DNA of 64,000 nucleotides from UBA1660 sp964462035 (GTDB taxonomy: Bacteria; Myxococcota_A; Polyangia; Polyangiales; Houyiibacteriaceae), in the NCBI GenBank assembly GCA_964462035.1, contig CAYXAP010000046.1:1-64000 (forward strand), given 5' to 3'. The position numbers were made by a program, and so were the translations under genes. A model generated the notes under the pieces. That model saw only the letters and a program-made list of their open reading frames with translations. It ran no database searches and was not told the DNA's origin. Shown piece by piece: positions 1-8,452 of this stretch. Position 1 is the stretch's first letter. Every line of letters begins with the position of its first letter.

Positions 1-39
1 TTCTTGGGGGGCTTTTGAAAAAGCCCCCGGCTCGTCGCG
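1..39. repeat. 39-bp direct repeat with internal hairpin, copy 1
   Basis: These 39 bases recur exactly at 131-169. Each copy contains the inverted repeat GGGGGCTTTT / AAAAGCCCCC separated by only two bases, so the transcript could form a very stable stem, like a terminator or a dispersed palindromic element. The copy begins at the window edge and may be part of a longer array. Confidence 0.8.
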
Positions 40-130
40 AGTGAATCGCTCCTCGCCTCCCCAAAAACCTGAAGAGCTCGCGGCGGAGCCGCTCGGTGCG
101 TCGTCGCGCTGCGCGCTCCTCCTCCGTGTG

Positions 131-169
131 TTCTTGGGGGGCTTTTGAAAAAGCCCCCGGCTCGTCGCG
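131..169. repeat. 39-bp direct repeat with internal hairpin, copy 2
   Basis: Identical to 1-39, so the repeat period is 130 bp. It lies about 110 bp upstream of the Spy-like gene. The 91 bp between the copies hold no gene I can support. Confidence 0.8.
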
Positions 170-278
170 TTTCGCCATCCGTCGAAGATCTCTCGGGGCT
201 TAAGGAGTCCTTCAGAGTCCAGGCGTCTCCTATGCGTACCCGGCGCGATGGACCGGGCCCAGCCAAAGGAAACACCCC

Positions 279-983
279 ATGACCCCCAGCTCCTCGATCA
301 AGCGTTTCGTGACCCGCGTGGCCCTCGTCGCCGGCCTCGGCGCCGGCCTCGCCTTCGCGATGCCCACGACCTCCGCATCCGCCCAACGCGGCGACCGCGC
401 CACCCAGGGCGAACCCAGCCACGGTCGCGGTCATCATCGCGGGCACCGCCGCCACCGCCGTGGCCGAGGCATGCAGCGCATGCTCCAGCAACTCGACCTC
501 AGCGACAACCAGAAGGCTCAGGTCCGCGCCATCATCGAGTCCGCACGGGAGCGTGGCCAGGAGCTGCGCGGCCAGGGCCGCAGCCCCGAGAATCGTGCGG
601 CGATGCACGAGCTCCATCAGGAGACGCGCCAGCTCGTCCTCGACGTCCTCACCGCCGAGCAGAAGGCCAAGATGCAGGAGCTTCGGAGCCAGCGTCAGCA
701 GCGGAGCCTCGATCGACGGGTCTCGCGAATGACCGAAAAGCTCTCGCTCTCCGAGACCCAGGCCAGCCGGATCCGCGGCATCCTCGAGGCGGCCCGGACC
801 CAGCGTCAGGCCCTCCGCAACGGCAGCCAGGCCGGTCCCGAGCGCCAGGCGGCCATGCAGACCCTTCGCCAGCGAACCAAGACCGCCATCGACGCCGTCC
901 TCACGGCCGAGCAGCGATCGACGCTGGAGCAGCACCGCGGGGACCGCGGCCGTCGGGGCCGCCATGGTCGCGGCTTGCGCTGA
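279..983 (+). CDS. Spy/CpxP-like periplasmic protein with duplicated helical module
   Basis: A 234-residue secreted protein. An N-terminal signal peptide (residues 1-35, ending near Ala-Ser-Ala-Gln) is followed by a His/Arg/Gly-rich stretch (HGRGHHRGHRRHRRGRG), which could bind metal or polyanions. Two copies of a Spy/LTXXQ-type helical module follow, each starting 'L-x-L-S-x-x-Q' and ending 'VLTAEQ'. The family includes periplasmic chaperones and metal-resistance proteins such as Spy, CpxP and CnrX. A typical family member has one such module; here it is duplicated in tandem. The start is supported by AAAGGA about 9 bases upstream. A strong hairpin follows the gene. The chaperone role is inferred. 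Confidence 0.75.
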   Translation: MTPSSSIKRFVTRVALVAGLGAGLAFAMPTTSASAQRGDRATQGEPSHGRGHHRGHRRHRRGRGMQRMLQQLDLSDNQKAQVRAIIESARERGQELRGQGRSPENRAAMHELHQETRQLVLDVLTAEQKAKMQELRSQRQQRSLDRRVSRMTEKLSLSETQASRIRGILEAARTQRQALRNGSQAGPERQAAMQTLRQRTKTAIDAVLTAEQRSTLEQHRGDRGRRGRHGRGLR

Positions 984-1003
984 GGAACCCGGAGCTTCCT
1001 CCG

Positions 1004-1037
1004 AGAGCCTGCGTTCCCCCCTGGGAGCGCGGGCTCT
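1004..1037 (+). terminator. Strong stem-loop after the Spy-like gene
   Basis: Bases 1004-1018 pair with 1023-1037 over 15 consecutive positions (two G-T wobbles) around the loop CCCT. It starts 20 bp after the stop codon. Only a weak pyrimidine run follows (TTCTGC), so the U-tract of a classical intrinsic terminator is poor. Confidence 0.6.
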
Positions 1038-1128
1038 TCTGCAACGGTAAGGAGTTCGCGGGCCGTCGGCCGTGTCCTCAAATGGATACGCTATTGCCTC
1101 CGGGCTCCTCCCCGTTCACACTCACGCA

Positions 1129-2694
1129 GTGCCAGCTGAACGATCCTTGCGCAGCGCTTTGCTCTGCCTTCCCCTGATCCTCCTCGCCGCGGCCTGCGGC
1201 GACGACGACACCGATCCGGTCGACGCCTTCGTACCCACCGATCGGGGGGTCCCACGGGACTCTGGCCCCGGGCCCGACATGGGCTGTGAGCACACCGGGC
1301 CCCCGGTCTTCGATCCCGACCTCTTCCCGGCCTGCCCGCTCTGTGAGAACGCCCGGTGCGTCCGTTCGGCTGCGATCCCCTCGGAATTCATCGGATTCCT
1401 CCAGGAGTGCGAGGAGGAGGGGCAGGTCTGCGTACCGGACGCACTGATCACGACGGGGGGCGACTTCACGTTCGAGAGCTGTCGGTCCTTGGGCGGCGTG
1501 GAGGGGCGATGCATCTCCACGTGCGTCGCCTGGGACATCGCCGACCGGCTGTCGCTTCCCGTCGATAGCTGCGCCGCCGGCGAGGTCTGCATCCCCTGCT
1601 TCGACCCCGAGACCGGCGCGAGTACTGCAGCCTGCGACGTGAGCTGCGATCCCGGCCCGACGGAGCCCGCCAGCACGCTCGACGCGTGCTGTGGCGATGC
1701 GGGTTTCTGCGTCGCGCCGGACTCGCTCGGCGACGAGGAACGAGCCCTCTTCGGAATGGACACCTGTGGTGATGGCTTGCTCTGCGAGCCGAATGCGTAC
1801 GCCGCCGAAGCTCACCGTCCGCCATCGTGCACGACCGGGAGCAGCGCCGAGGGGCGGTGCCTGCCAGCCTGTGTTCCGCTGGTGGCCGAGCGCGCCGACT
1901 CGTTGGCCCAGGACGACTGCGCGAGCGGGCTCCTGTGTACGCCGTGCTTCGACGCGCGCACCGGCGAAGCGACCGGCGCCTGCGACATCCGCGGTGACGA
2001 ACCGGCCGAATCGCCGCCCGCGAGTTGCTGTGCGGATGCGGGCGTCTGTGTCGCCAGCGGCCTCCTGACCACCGAAGAGCAGGCACTCTACGGTGCGGAC
2101 GGATGCGCGGACGGCAACCTCTGCGCGTTGACGGACTACGCCGACTCCACCTTCGTCGCGGCTACGTGCCGCGCGCTGGCGGATGCCGAGGGCCGCTGCC
2201 TCCCGAGCTGTCTGCCCCTGGTGGCCGATCGGGCCTCCGAGCTGACGGCCGCCGACTGCGGCGACGGCGAGCTCTGCGCTCCCTGCTTCGATCCGCTCAC
2301 CGGTGACGCGACCGGCGCCTGCGCCATCGGCACCGACACTCCCGCCGAGTCGCCCACCGTCTTCGCTGGCTGCTGCGACCTCGGCGGCACCGACCGCGGT
2401 CGCTGCATCCCTCCTGAGGCGCTCGACACCGCGAACGACGGGCTCCCGCAGGACAGCTGCGCGACCGGTGAGACCTGCGTTCCGGATCCGTGGGCTGCGG
2501 ACCCGACGGCCACGATGACTGCCTGCACCACGGCAGGAACCACCGGTTCGGGCGCCAGTGGAGCGTGCGTGCCGGACTGCCTCGCCTCGCTCTTCGACGC
2601 CGATCTGCTCGCGCAATCCACCTGCGCGACGGGCGAGGTCTGTGCGCCCTGCACGGACCCGGGCGACGGGAGCGATACCGGGGTCTGCCGCTAG
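1129..2694 (+). CDS. Cys-rich repeat lipoprotein
   Basis: I do not recognise a named family. GTG at 1129 gives a short basic n-region, a hydrophobic stretch and a lipobox (L-A-A-A-C), so the protein (about 521 aa) is probably a lipoprotein. An ATG at 1072 in the same frame would add 19 unneeded residues, and a TTG at 1147 is a third option. After an Asp-rich linker come about four Cys-rich repeats of roughly 100 residues. Each carries the pattern 'C-x-x-G-x-x-C-x-P-C-F-D-x-x-T-G' and a 'G-R-C-x-x-x-C-x-P-L-V-A-x-R-A' segment. The cysteines probably form disulfides on the cell surface or in the periplasm. Its stop codon overlaps that of the convergent gene by 4 bp (CTAG). Confidence 0.8.
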   Translation: MPAERSLRSALLCLPLILLAAACGDDDTDPVDAFVPTDRGVPRDSGPGPDMGCEHTGPPVFDPDLFPACPLCENARCVRSAAIPSEFIGFLQECEEEGQVCVPDALITTGGDFTFESCRSLGGVEGRCISTCVAWDIADRLSLPVDSCAAGEVCIPCFDPETGASTAACDVSCDPGPTEPASTLDACCGDAGFCVAPDSLGDEERALFGMDTCGDGLLCEPNAYAAEAHRPPSCTTGSSAEGRCLPACVPLVAERADSLAQDDCASGLLCTPCFDARTGEATGACDIRGDEPAESPPASCCADAGVCVASGLLTTEEQALYGADGCADGNLCALTDYADSTFVAATCRALADAEGRCLPSCLPLVADRASELTAADCGDGELCAPCFDPLTGDATGACAIGTDTPAESPTVFAGCCDLGGTDRGRCIPPEALDTANDGLPQDSCATGETCVPDPWAADPTATMTACTTAGTTGSGASGACVPDCLASLFDADLLAQSTCATGEVCAPCTDPGDGSDTGVCR

Positions 2695-3770
2695 GCCACG
2701 AGTTCCGAGAACGCCTCGCCGACGACCTCGTCGGTGAGCTCCATCAGCGCGTCTCCCACGTAGTACTCGAGCCGGCAGTGGCCCGGGACGTCGGTGGGCT
2801 GCGCCGCCCCGAAGAGCCACAGCCCGGTCCGTTCGGCGACCCGGTCACGGGCTCGCTTCGCGTCTTCCGAATCGAGAGGGAGGACCACGTGGACCAGGTT
2901 GACGTGTGGCGGATTCGGGACGACGGAGATGCCTCCGATCGCAGAGAGAGTCGCAGCGAAGCGCCGGGCGCGCTCGTGAAACGCAGGCATCCGAGCGAGC
3001 CGCTCGTCGAGCTGCATCGCCGCCGACGCGGCTTGCGGGGTCAGGGTGTAGGGGTTCCCGCCGGAGCGACGCTGCCAGACGATCGCCTCGGCGATGAAGT
3101 CCGACGAGCCGAGCAGCATCGCGCCCGGTAGAGCGCCGATCCCCTTGTAGAAGCTGACGTAACAGGACGAGAAGCCGCGACAGATCATGTCGTAGGGCTC
3201 CTCGTAGAAGGGCCCACACTCCCAGAGCCGTGCTCCATCGAGGTGGAGCGGGACACCGCGCGCGTCGGCCTCCGTGACGAGGGCGTCGAGCTGCGCGCGG
3301 CTGGGGAGCTTCCCGCCGGCTTCGCGGATCGGCAGCTCGACGAGCAGGGCGGCCAAACGCTCGGGGACCGCCGCGAGGTGCTCGGCGAGCAGCGGCTCGT
3401 GGGCGGGCCCCACGAGGGTCCTGCGTAGGCGATGGAGGTGCGCGAGCCCCTGCTCCTCATGGAGCTCGACGTGGGACGTCGGGTGCATGCCCACGTGGTC
3501 GTGGCCGGCCCGCTCGCACCAGATGCGAAGCGCGACCTGCTGGGCCAGCGTTCCCGTCGGCATGAAGCGTCCGGCCTCGAACCCGAGCCGAGCCGCCACC
3601 TCCGCCTCGAAGCGTTCGATCATCTCTCCACGCCCGTAGATGTCGTGGGTGACACGGTGGGTGCGGCACCACTCGGCGGTGCGCGAGAGCAGCGCGGGGA
3701 GATTGCGCTCCCCATGGGCCTGGATGATGCGGCACTCGGCCCGGAGCGCAGCGCGTGCGTCGTCGTCCAT
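2691..3770 (-). CDS. Threonine aldolase / beta-eliminating lyase family PLP enzyme
   Basis: About 359 residues of fold-type I PLP enzyme resembling low-specificity L-threonine aldolase, which cleaves threonine or allo-threonine to glycine and acetaldehyde. Visible marks are the G-R-G-E motif after 'THDIY', a PTGT-like phosphate region, 'LHLDGARL' (the cofactor-binding Asp and Arg) and 'SFYKGIGALPG', whose Lys should form the Schiff base. The ATG at 3770 (MDDDARAAL) is preferred over the ATG 21 codons upstream, whose extension lacks family similarity. Substrate specificity cannot be read from sequence. It is convergent with the Cys-rich lipoprotein gene and shares its stop codon bases. Confidence 0.8.
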   Translation of the reverse strand: MDDDARAALRAECRIIQAHGERNLPALLSRTAEWCRTHRVTHDIYGRGEMIERFEAEVAARLGFEAGRFMPTGTLAQQVALRIWCERAGHDHVGMHPTSHVELHEEQGLAHLHRLRRTLVGPAHEPLLAEHLAAVPERLAALLVELPIREAGGKLPSRAQLDALVTEADARGVPLHLDGARLWECGPFYEEPYDMICRGFSSCYVSFYKGIGALPGAMLLGSSDFIAEAIVWQRRSGGNPYTLTPQAASAAMQLDERLARMPAFHERARRFAATLSAIGGISVVPNPPHVNLVHVVLPLDSEDAKRARDRVAERTGLWLFGAAQPTDVPGHCRLEYYVGDALMELTDEVVGEAFSELVA

Positions 3771-3880
3771 CTGCGGTCGATAGCACGGTGCCGAGCTCGG
3801 GAGTGGTGAGAGAGTCGGAGGGCGCGACGCCAATCAGGGTCGGGACTCTCGCCGGTCACCCGGTGACCGGCTCGCGCGGA

Positions 3881-4393
3881 TCAGTCGGGGGCCGAGTAGT
3901 CGATCGCGACGATCAGCAGCTCCAAGTCACCCTTGGGCCGGCGCACCAGCACTTCGTCGTCCAGGCGCTTGCCGAGGAGCGCGCGGCCGAGCGGTGCGTC
4001 CATCGAGACGTAGCGCGGATCGAGATCGTGCTCGTCCGGACCCACGATCCGATAGGTCCGCTCGTCGCCTTCTTCGTCTTCGACCGTGACCCATGCCCCG
4101 AAGTAGACCCGCTCGGCGTCCCTTCGGGCATCGTTCTCGACGACCTCGAGCTCGTCGAGGCGCTTGCTCAGAAAGCGGATGCGCCGGTCGATCGCTCGCA
4201 GTCGCTTCTTGCCGTAGATGTACTCGGCGTTCTCTGATCGGTCGCCCTCTGCCGCGGCGTCGGCGACCCCCTGGGTGACCTGCGGGCGCTCGACCTGCCA
4301 CAGATGCGCGAGCTCGGCTCGGTAGCGCTCGTAGCCTTCGGGGGTGATGTAGTGACTCCCCTTGGGCCGCGCCTTGCGGGCCCGGCGCGTCAT
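3881..4393 (-). CDS. greB: Transcription elongation factor GreB
   Basis: A 170-residue GreA/GreB factor that rescues backtracked RNA polymerase by stimulating transcript cleavage in the secondary channel. The N-terminal coiled coil contains 'AAEGDRSENAEYIYGKKRLR', with the acidic D-x-x-E-N-A-E tip. The 'YGKKRLR-x-I-D-R-R-I-R-F' continuation is GreB-like rather than GreA-like. A C-terminal FKBP-like domain follows. The ATG at 4393 overlaps the stop codon of the upstream kinase gene (ATGA), so an open-frame extension further upstream is rejected. It is the last gene of the ttcA - pilZ - kinase - greB operon. Confidence 0.93.
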   Translation of the reverse strand: MTRRARKARPKGSHYITPEGYERYRAELAHLWQVERPQVTQGVADAAAEGDRSENAEYIYGKKRLRAIDRRIRFLSKRLDELEVVENDARRDAERVYFGAWVTVEDEEGDERTYRIVGPDEHDLDPRYVSMDAPLGRALLGKRLDDEVLVRRPKGDLELLIVAIDYSAPD

Positions 4394-6078
4394 TCGCCGA
4401 TCGGCTCGGCGCTCTCGGCGCCCTCCGGGGCTTCCGTGGGCGCGTCCCCGGTCTCGGTCCCAGCGGCCGCCTCCGCCTCGCGCAGCGTGCGAAGCGTCTC
4501 CTCGATGTCCCGCCGGACGCACGCGTAGCAGTCGCCTCGGTTGCGAGGACCGCACGTGTGCGGCGTGTCGCTCATCCGCTGGACGGCCGGCAGCACACGG
4601 AAGTCGCCGGCGGTCGCGAGCCGCTGCAGCTCGCCGCGGATTTCCCGGCAGCCACGGGCGAGCTCGAGGTTGGCCACCCCACGAACATGGGGCTCGACCT
4701 CATCGGCCGGCTCGTGGTCCAGCAGCCAGAGCGCCGCCTGTCGTCGGATGTCCTTGTCGCGTTCGTCGAAGAGGAGCCCGACCTGTCGCTCGAGCTCCTG
4801 CGCCGCGTGGACCTGCTTCGCCTTCTCGAAGAGCTCCTCGATGAGCTCCGGGTCCTGCTCCGGGTCTGCCGGCCGCTTGAGCAGCGCGACGGCCATCACG
4901 ATACCCCCGATGGCCAGAGCGGCGACGAGGCTGATCACCCAAATCTTCAGCCCCTTCCTGTCCTCGAAGTGACCCTTGTCGAGCGCGGGTGCCTCGGTCG
5001 GCTCGGGGTCGAGGGAGTAGCGCCCGGAAGGCGGCGTGAGGCGCATGGCCGCGCGAGCGCGCGTGTCGCCTTCGACGATCGCCTGCATCCCGATCTCACG
5101 GAGGATGTCCCGCACCTCGCTGGCGCTATCCGGGCGCTTGTCGGGTTTCACCGTGATCAGCGAGTCGACGAGCTCCTGCAGCGCCGGGGGGATGTTGTCC
5201 TCCGGAGAGACGGTGTCCTGGAGCGGCGCGACCTCGTTCGCGAGCTGCAGGGCGAGGATCTCCCGGAAGTCCTCCGAATCGAAGAGCGGCAGCCCGCTGA
5301 TCATCTCCCAGATCAGCACCCCGAGGGCGTAGAGGTCGGCGCGGTGGTCGACCTTCGACGACCCCTTTGCTTGCTCTGGCGCCATGTAACCGGGCGTGCC
5401 AACCACCATACCGACCTGGGTGAGCGCTCGCGGAGGCGCGGCCTTTCGGCTGCCGGTGGGAGCGGGCGGCCGAATGGTGTCCCCGTCGCCGCTCGACTGG
5501 ACTCGGGCGATGCCGAAGTCGAGCACCTTCACCAGCTCCGAGCCGTCGTCGCGCGGCTCGAGCATCACGTTCTCGGGCTTCAGATCCCGGTGGACGATCC
5601 CTTTGCCGTGCGCCGCGGCGAGGGCGTCCGCGATCTGGCTGGCGATGGCGCAAGCGCGCGGCCAGGCGATCGCGCCGTGGCGGTCCATCTCCTCGTGAAG
5701 CGAGTGCCCGAGCACCAGCTGCATCACCAGGTAGGCGCCACCCTCGGGGAGGATGCCGTAGTCGATGGCGCTGGCGACGTGCGGATGGTCCAGCTTCGCG
5801 GTCGCCGTCGCCTCGCGCGCGAAGCGCTCAGCCACGGCACCGTCCCCGGCGAACTCCGGATGGACGGTCTTGAGCGCCACCCGCTTGCCGAGGGTCAGGT
5901 GCTCAGCGATGTAGATCGTGCCCATCCCACCTTCGCCGAGGCGGTCCAGGATGCGATAGCGATCGTCGATCGTTCGACCGATCCACGCGGCGTGATCGCC
6001 GAAGAGCGTGTCGACCTCCGTGTCGAGCTCGGCCTCGGAGAGCGCGTGGAACTCGTCATCGGGATCGTTCGTGCTCAC
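4390..6078 (-). CDS. Transmembrane Ser/Thr protein kinase
   Basis: 562 residues. The Hanks-type kinase domain runs from about residue 42 to 325: Gly-rich loop GEGGMG (48-53), ATP-binding Lys70, catalytic loop HRDLKPEN (163-170), DFG (187-189) and a 'GTPGYMAPEQ' activation/P+1 region. One transmembrane helix (about 377-400) separates it from a roughly 160-residue outer region with several Cys and charged helices but no domain I recognise. All catalytic residues are present. The start overlaps the stop of the PilZ gene by 4 bp (ATGA), and its own stop overlaps greB, so the kinase is co-translated with an RNA-polymerase factor and a possible c-di-GMP binder. Its targets are unknown. Confidence 0.93.
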   Translation of the reverse strand: MSTNDPDDEFHALSEAELDTEVDTLFGDHAAWIGRTIDDRYRILDRLGEGGMGTIYIAEHLTLGKRVALKTVHPEFAGDGAVAERFAREATATAKLDHPHVASAIDYGILPEGGAYLVMQLVLGHSLHEEMDRHGAIAWPRACAIASQIADALAAAHGKGIVHRDLKPENVMLEPRDDGSELVKVLDFGIARVQSSGDGDTIRPPAPTGSRKAAPPRALTQVGMVVGTPGYMAPEQAKGSSKVDHRADLYALGVLIWEMISGLPLFDSEDFREILALQLANEVAPLQDTVSPEDNIPPALQELVDSLITVKPDKRPDSASEVRDILREIGMQAIVEGDTRARAAMRLTPPSGRYSLDPEPTEAPALDKGHFEDRKGLKIWVISLVAALAIGGIVMAVALLKRPADPEQDPELIEELFEKAKQVHAAQELERQVGLLFDERDKDIRRQAALWLLDHEPADEVEPHVRGVANLELARGCREIRGELQRLATAGDFRVLPAVQRMSDTPHTCGPRNRGDCYACVRRDIEETLRTLREAEAAAGTETGDAPTEAPEGAESAEPIGE

Positions 6079-6431
6079 GAGTCGTCCTCGTCGATGAACG
6101 CGTTTGCTTGGAGGAGCTCGTAGAGCGCGCGGGCGCGGGACGGCTCGATGGGGTCGAACTTCACGCCGAAGCCCCGCTCCTTGCCCGCCTGTCCATCGTG
6201 GACCCAGCGGACGCGGCCCCCGAGCTCGAGCGGGTCCCAGGCGGTCGGCGCCGTGAGCAGGACGACCACGGGCTCACCGACGCTCGGCAGGTGACGCGTC
6301 TGTACGAAGGCACCTCCCATCCCGAGATCGACCGTGCTGCCTTCGTGTTCGAGCGCGGCCCCCGTCCGGAAGCGCAGGCGCATCTCCAGGGGCATCCGCC
6401 TTCCGGAGCGGAAATGTGCGCCCTCTGTCAC
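6075..6431 (-). CDS. PilZ-like domain protein
   Basis: A 118-residue single-domain protein. It has an early R-x-x-x-R-like basic patch ('RSGRRMPLEMRLRFR') and then 'STVDLGMGGAFVQT', which corresponds to the D/N-x-S-x-x-G motif of PilZ c-di-GMP receptors, here altered to D-L-G-M-G-G. Because the Ser is replaced, c-di-GMP binding is uncertain; many myxobacterial PilZ proteins are degenerate in this way. It starts with GTG, which overlaps the ttcA stop (GTGA), and it ends overlapping the kinase start. It may link second-messenger signalling to the kinase (inference). Confidence 0.75.
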   Translation of the reverse strand: MTEGAHFRSGRRMPLEMRLRFRTGAALEHEGSTVDLGMGGAFVQTRHLPSVGEPVVVLLTAPTAWDPLELGGRVRWVHDGQAGKERGFGVKFDPIEPSRARALYELLQANAFIDEDDS

Positions 6432-7285
6432 TGACCCAGGATACCACCCGAAGGGCGGGTCCTAGAAGGGGGAGCGTCGCCAAGGATGGGGAGACTGCGC
6501 CGCGCCCCTCGTTGGGGAGCCTGTGTCTCGACGGGCCGACTCTCGGTGAGCCGCGGGTCCAGCAGGTGGCGCGCGCGCACGTTTCCGATGGCAGCCAGCA
6601 TGCTCTCTCGTACGTCGGGGATGCGCGTTTCTAGATCCCCGAGCAGGCGTTTCACCTGCTGGCGCCAGAGGTTGTCCTGGGACCCACACAGATCACACGG
6701 CAGGATCGGGAACGCCTGGTCCTCCGCGAACGCTGCCAGGTCGCGCTCTGCGCAGTAGAGCAGCGGGCGTATCACGGTGTTCCGGCCGTCGTCGCTCTCC
6801 AGCCGCGCCGGCATCGCGCCCAGGCTCCCGGTGAACATCATGTTGAGCATGAGCGTCTCGATCGCGTCGTCGCGGTGGTGGCCGAGGGCGATCTTGGTGC
6901 AGCCGAGCTCTTCGGCGGCGTTGTAGAGGATGCCTCGACGCAGGCGGGAGCACACCGAGCAATAGGTCTTTCCCTCCGGCACGTTCCGCTTCACGACCGT
7001 GTACGTGTCCTCCGACAGGATCCGGTGGTCGTAGCCATGCTCTTCGAGCCAGCGCCGCAGCGGTGTCCCGTCATAGCCCGGGTGGCCCTGGTCCAGGTGC
7101 ACCGCGACGATCTCGAAAGCGATGGGCGCCTTCTTGCGGGCCCTCTCGAGCAAGTGGATGAGCGCGTAGCTGTCCTTGCCGCCGCTGAGGCAGACCATCA
7201 CCCGATCGCCGTCTTCCACCAACCCGAAGTCTCGGATGCAGTGGCCCATCTGACGCGCGAGCTTCTTCTCGAGCACGGAGTTCAC
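6428..7285 (-). CDS. ttcA: tRNA 2-thiocytidine(32) synthetase TtcA
   Basis: 285 residues, GTG start. It belongs to the PP-loop ATPases that thiolate cytidine 32 of some tRNAs using an iron-sulfur cluster. The ATP pyrophosphatase loop SGGKDS lies at 34-39. Two Cys pairs, 'CSVC' near 110 and 'CDLC' near 199, match the cluster-binding cysteines of TtcA. 'GHHRDDAIETLMLNM' is also typical of the family. The C-terminal 40 residues are Arg/Pro-rich and not conserved. It is the first gene of a four-gene overlapping operon with a PilZ protein, a kinase and greB. Confidence 0.93.
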   Translation of the reverse strand: MNSVLEKKLARQMGHCIRDFGLVEDGDRVMVCLSGGKDSYALIHLLERARKKAPIAFEIVAVHLDQGHPGYDGTPLRRWLEEHGYDHRILSEDTYTVVKRNVPEGKTYCSVCSRLRRGILYNAAEELGCTKIALGHHRDDAIETLMLNMMFTGSLGAMPARLESDDGRNTVIRPLLYCAERDLAAFAEDQAFPILPCDLCGSQDNLWRQQVKRLLGDLETRIPDVRESMLAAIGNVRARHLLDPRLTESRPVETQAPQRGARRSLPILGDAPPSRTRPSGGILGQ

Positions 7286-7337
7286 GGATTCGGTATGCCG
7301 GGCCGGTCCCGCCGCGGCAAGCGCGGCGCGCCAGCGC

Positions 7338-8309
7338 TCAGCGTCGGGCGGCCCGCTGGAGCGCGGACGGGGCGTCGCTCAGGGCGCTCCGGACGGCGGC
7401 GCTGACGGCGCGCTGGGCCAGGCGCTGGACCTGTTCTCGCTGGTTGCGCCGCGGCGGCTCGCTGCCGGTCGCTGCGCCCGACATCATGCCGCGCAGGTCG
7501 CGGCCGGGCTCGGAGAGCAGGACCAGGCGCACTTCCGCCCGCACGGAGACCTCCGAGCGCTGACGGCGCCGATCGATGTCGACCACATTGCCCTCGAGCC
7601 GGAGCTTCGGGAGTCGGCGTCGCTCGATCTGCCGGCGGTCACGCTCGTCGATCATCGCCGGCGAGTCGAAGACCTTCACGCCTCGGTGCACCGTGAGGGC
7701 CGCCTTCATCTCTTCGCGAAGCGTGCTCACGACCGCTCGCCCCGCGCGGGTGTTCGAGCGGTCCGAGATGTCGCCGAGCACGATGACGTAGCGGACTCGG
7801 GACCAAGGTGTGCCGCGACGCGCCTCCGGAACGACGGCGACCGTCGGGTACCGTCCGCTCGTGCCGGCGCGCGCGCGCGGGGCCTGTGGTGGGGGCGTCG
7901 GCTCGGCCGCCTCGTTGAGACGCTCGATGGACCGCTCCGCCTGCATCCGAACGGAGGCCGACGAGTCCCGGGTCGCGCGGCGAAGCGCCGACAGCGCGCG
8001 CCGGTCGCCGAGCTTGCCGAGCGCGGTCGCGGCCGCGGCTCGAACGGCAGGGTTGGAGTCCTGGAGGGCGCGCTCCAGGTGTGGGCGGTAGGCGTCGTCG
8101 CCGGCGTTGCCCATCGCGAAGGCCACTTGGACCTTCACGCGGAAGTCGCTGGCGTTGTGCAGCGAGCGGATCAGCGTCGCGCGATCCTGAGCGACCGATG
8201 CGGCCGCCAGGATCAACACCGCACCGAGCGCGAGCGAGACGGACGTGAGCACGCGGCCACCGCCGGATCGCTTCGGGTTGTTCGCTCGCGTCTCTCCCAT
8301 GTGTGTCAT
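7338..8309 (-). CDS. Exported HEAT-repeat protein
   Basis: 323 residues. A signal-like hydrophobic segment (about 20-40, ending ASVAQ) precedes two HEAT-like repeats ('AVRAAAATALGKLGDRRALSAL'-type) up to about residue 135 and a Pro-rich linker. A C-terminal domain of about 160 residues carries 'YVIVLGDISDRSNTRAG' and resembles regions in other myxobacterial exported HEAT proteins, but I cannot name it. A second ATG three codons downstream (8300) is an equal candidate start. It probably acts as a periplasmic scaffold. It is not clearly in an operon with its neighbours. Confidence 0.7.
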   Translation of the reverse strand: MTHMGETRANNPKRSGGGRVLTSVSLALGAVLILAAASVAQDRATLIRSLHNASDFRVKVQVAFAMGNAGDDAYRPHLERALQDSNPAVRAAAATALGKLGDRRALSALRRATRDSSASVRMQAERSIERLNEAAEPTPPPQAPRARAGTSGRYPTVAVVPEARRGTPWSRVRYVIVLGDISDRSNTRAGRAVVSTLREEMKAALTVHRGVKVFDSPAMIDERDRRQIERRRLPKLRLEGNVVDIDRRRQRSEVSVRAEVRLVLLSEPGRDLRGMMSGAATGSEPPRRNQREQVQRLAQRAVSAAVRSALSDAPSALQRAARR

Positions 8310-8452
8310 TCGAGGGCTCGCCCGATGCTCCCCGGTGGGTCAAAGCTGCGGGCCGCCGATGTAGGGCGTCAACCGCCGCTATCCCACCCCACCACCGGTG
8401 CGGGCGACCAGAAGCGCAGCCCGATTCGAGGACGCGCTCGGACCCCCCGTAT

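Noticed and set aside
1078..2820. 580-codon open frame on the minus strand opposite the Cys-rich lipoprotein gene
   Set aside because: High GC keeps antisense frames open. Its translation is Arg/Gly/Ala-rich with no motif, while the plus strand has a lipobox and regular Cys repeats.
4394..4555. N-terminal extension of GreB
   Set aside because: It overlaps the kinase gene in another frame and lacks family similarity. The ATGA overlap at 4393 fixes the start.
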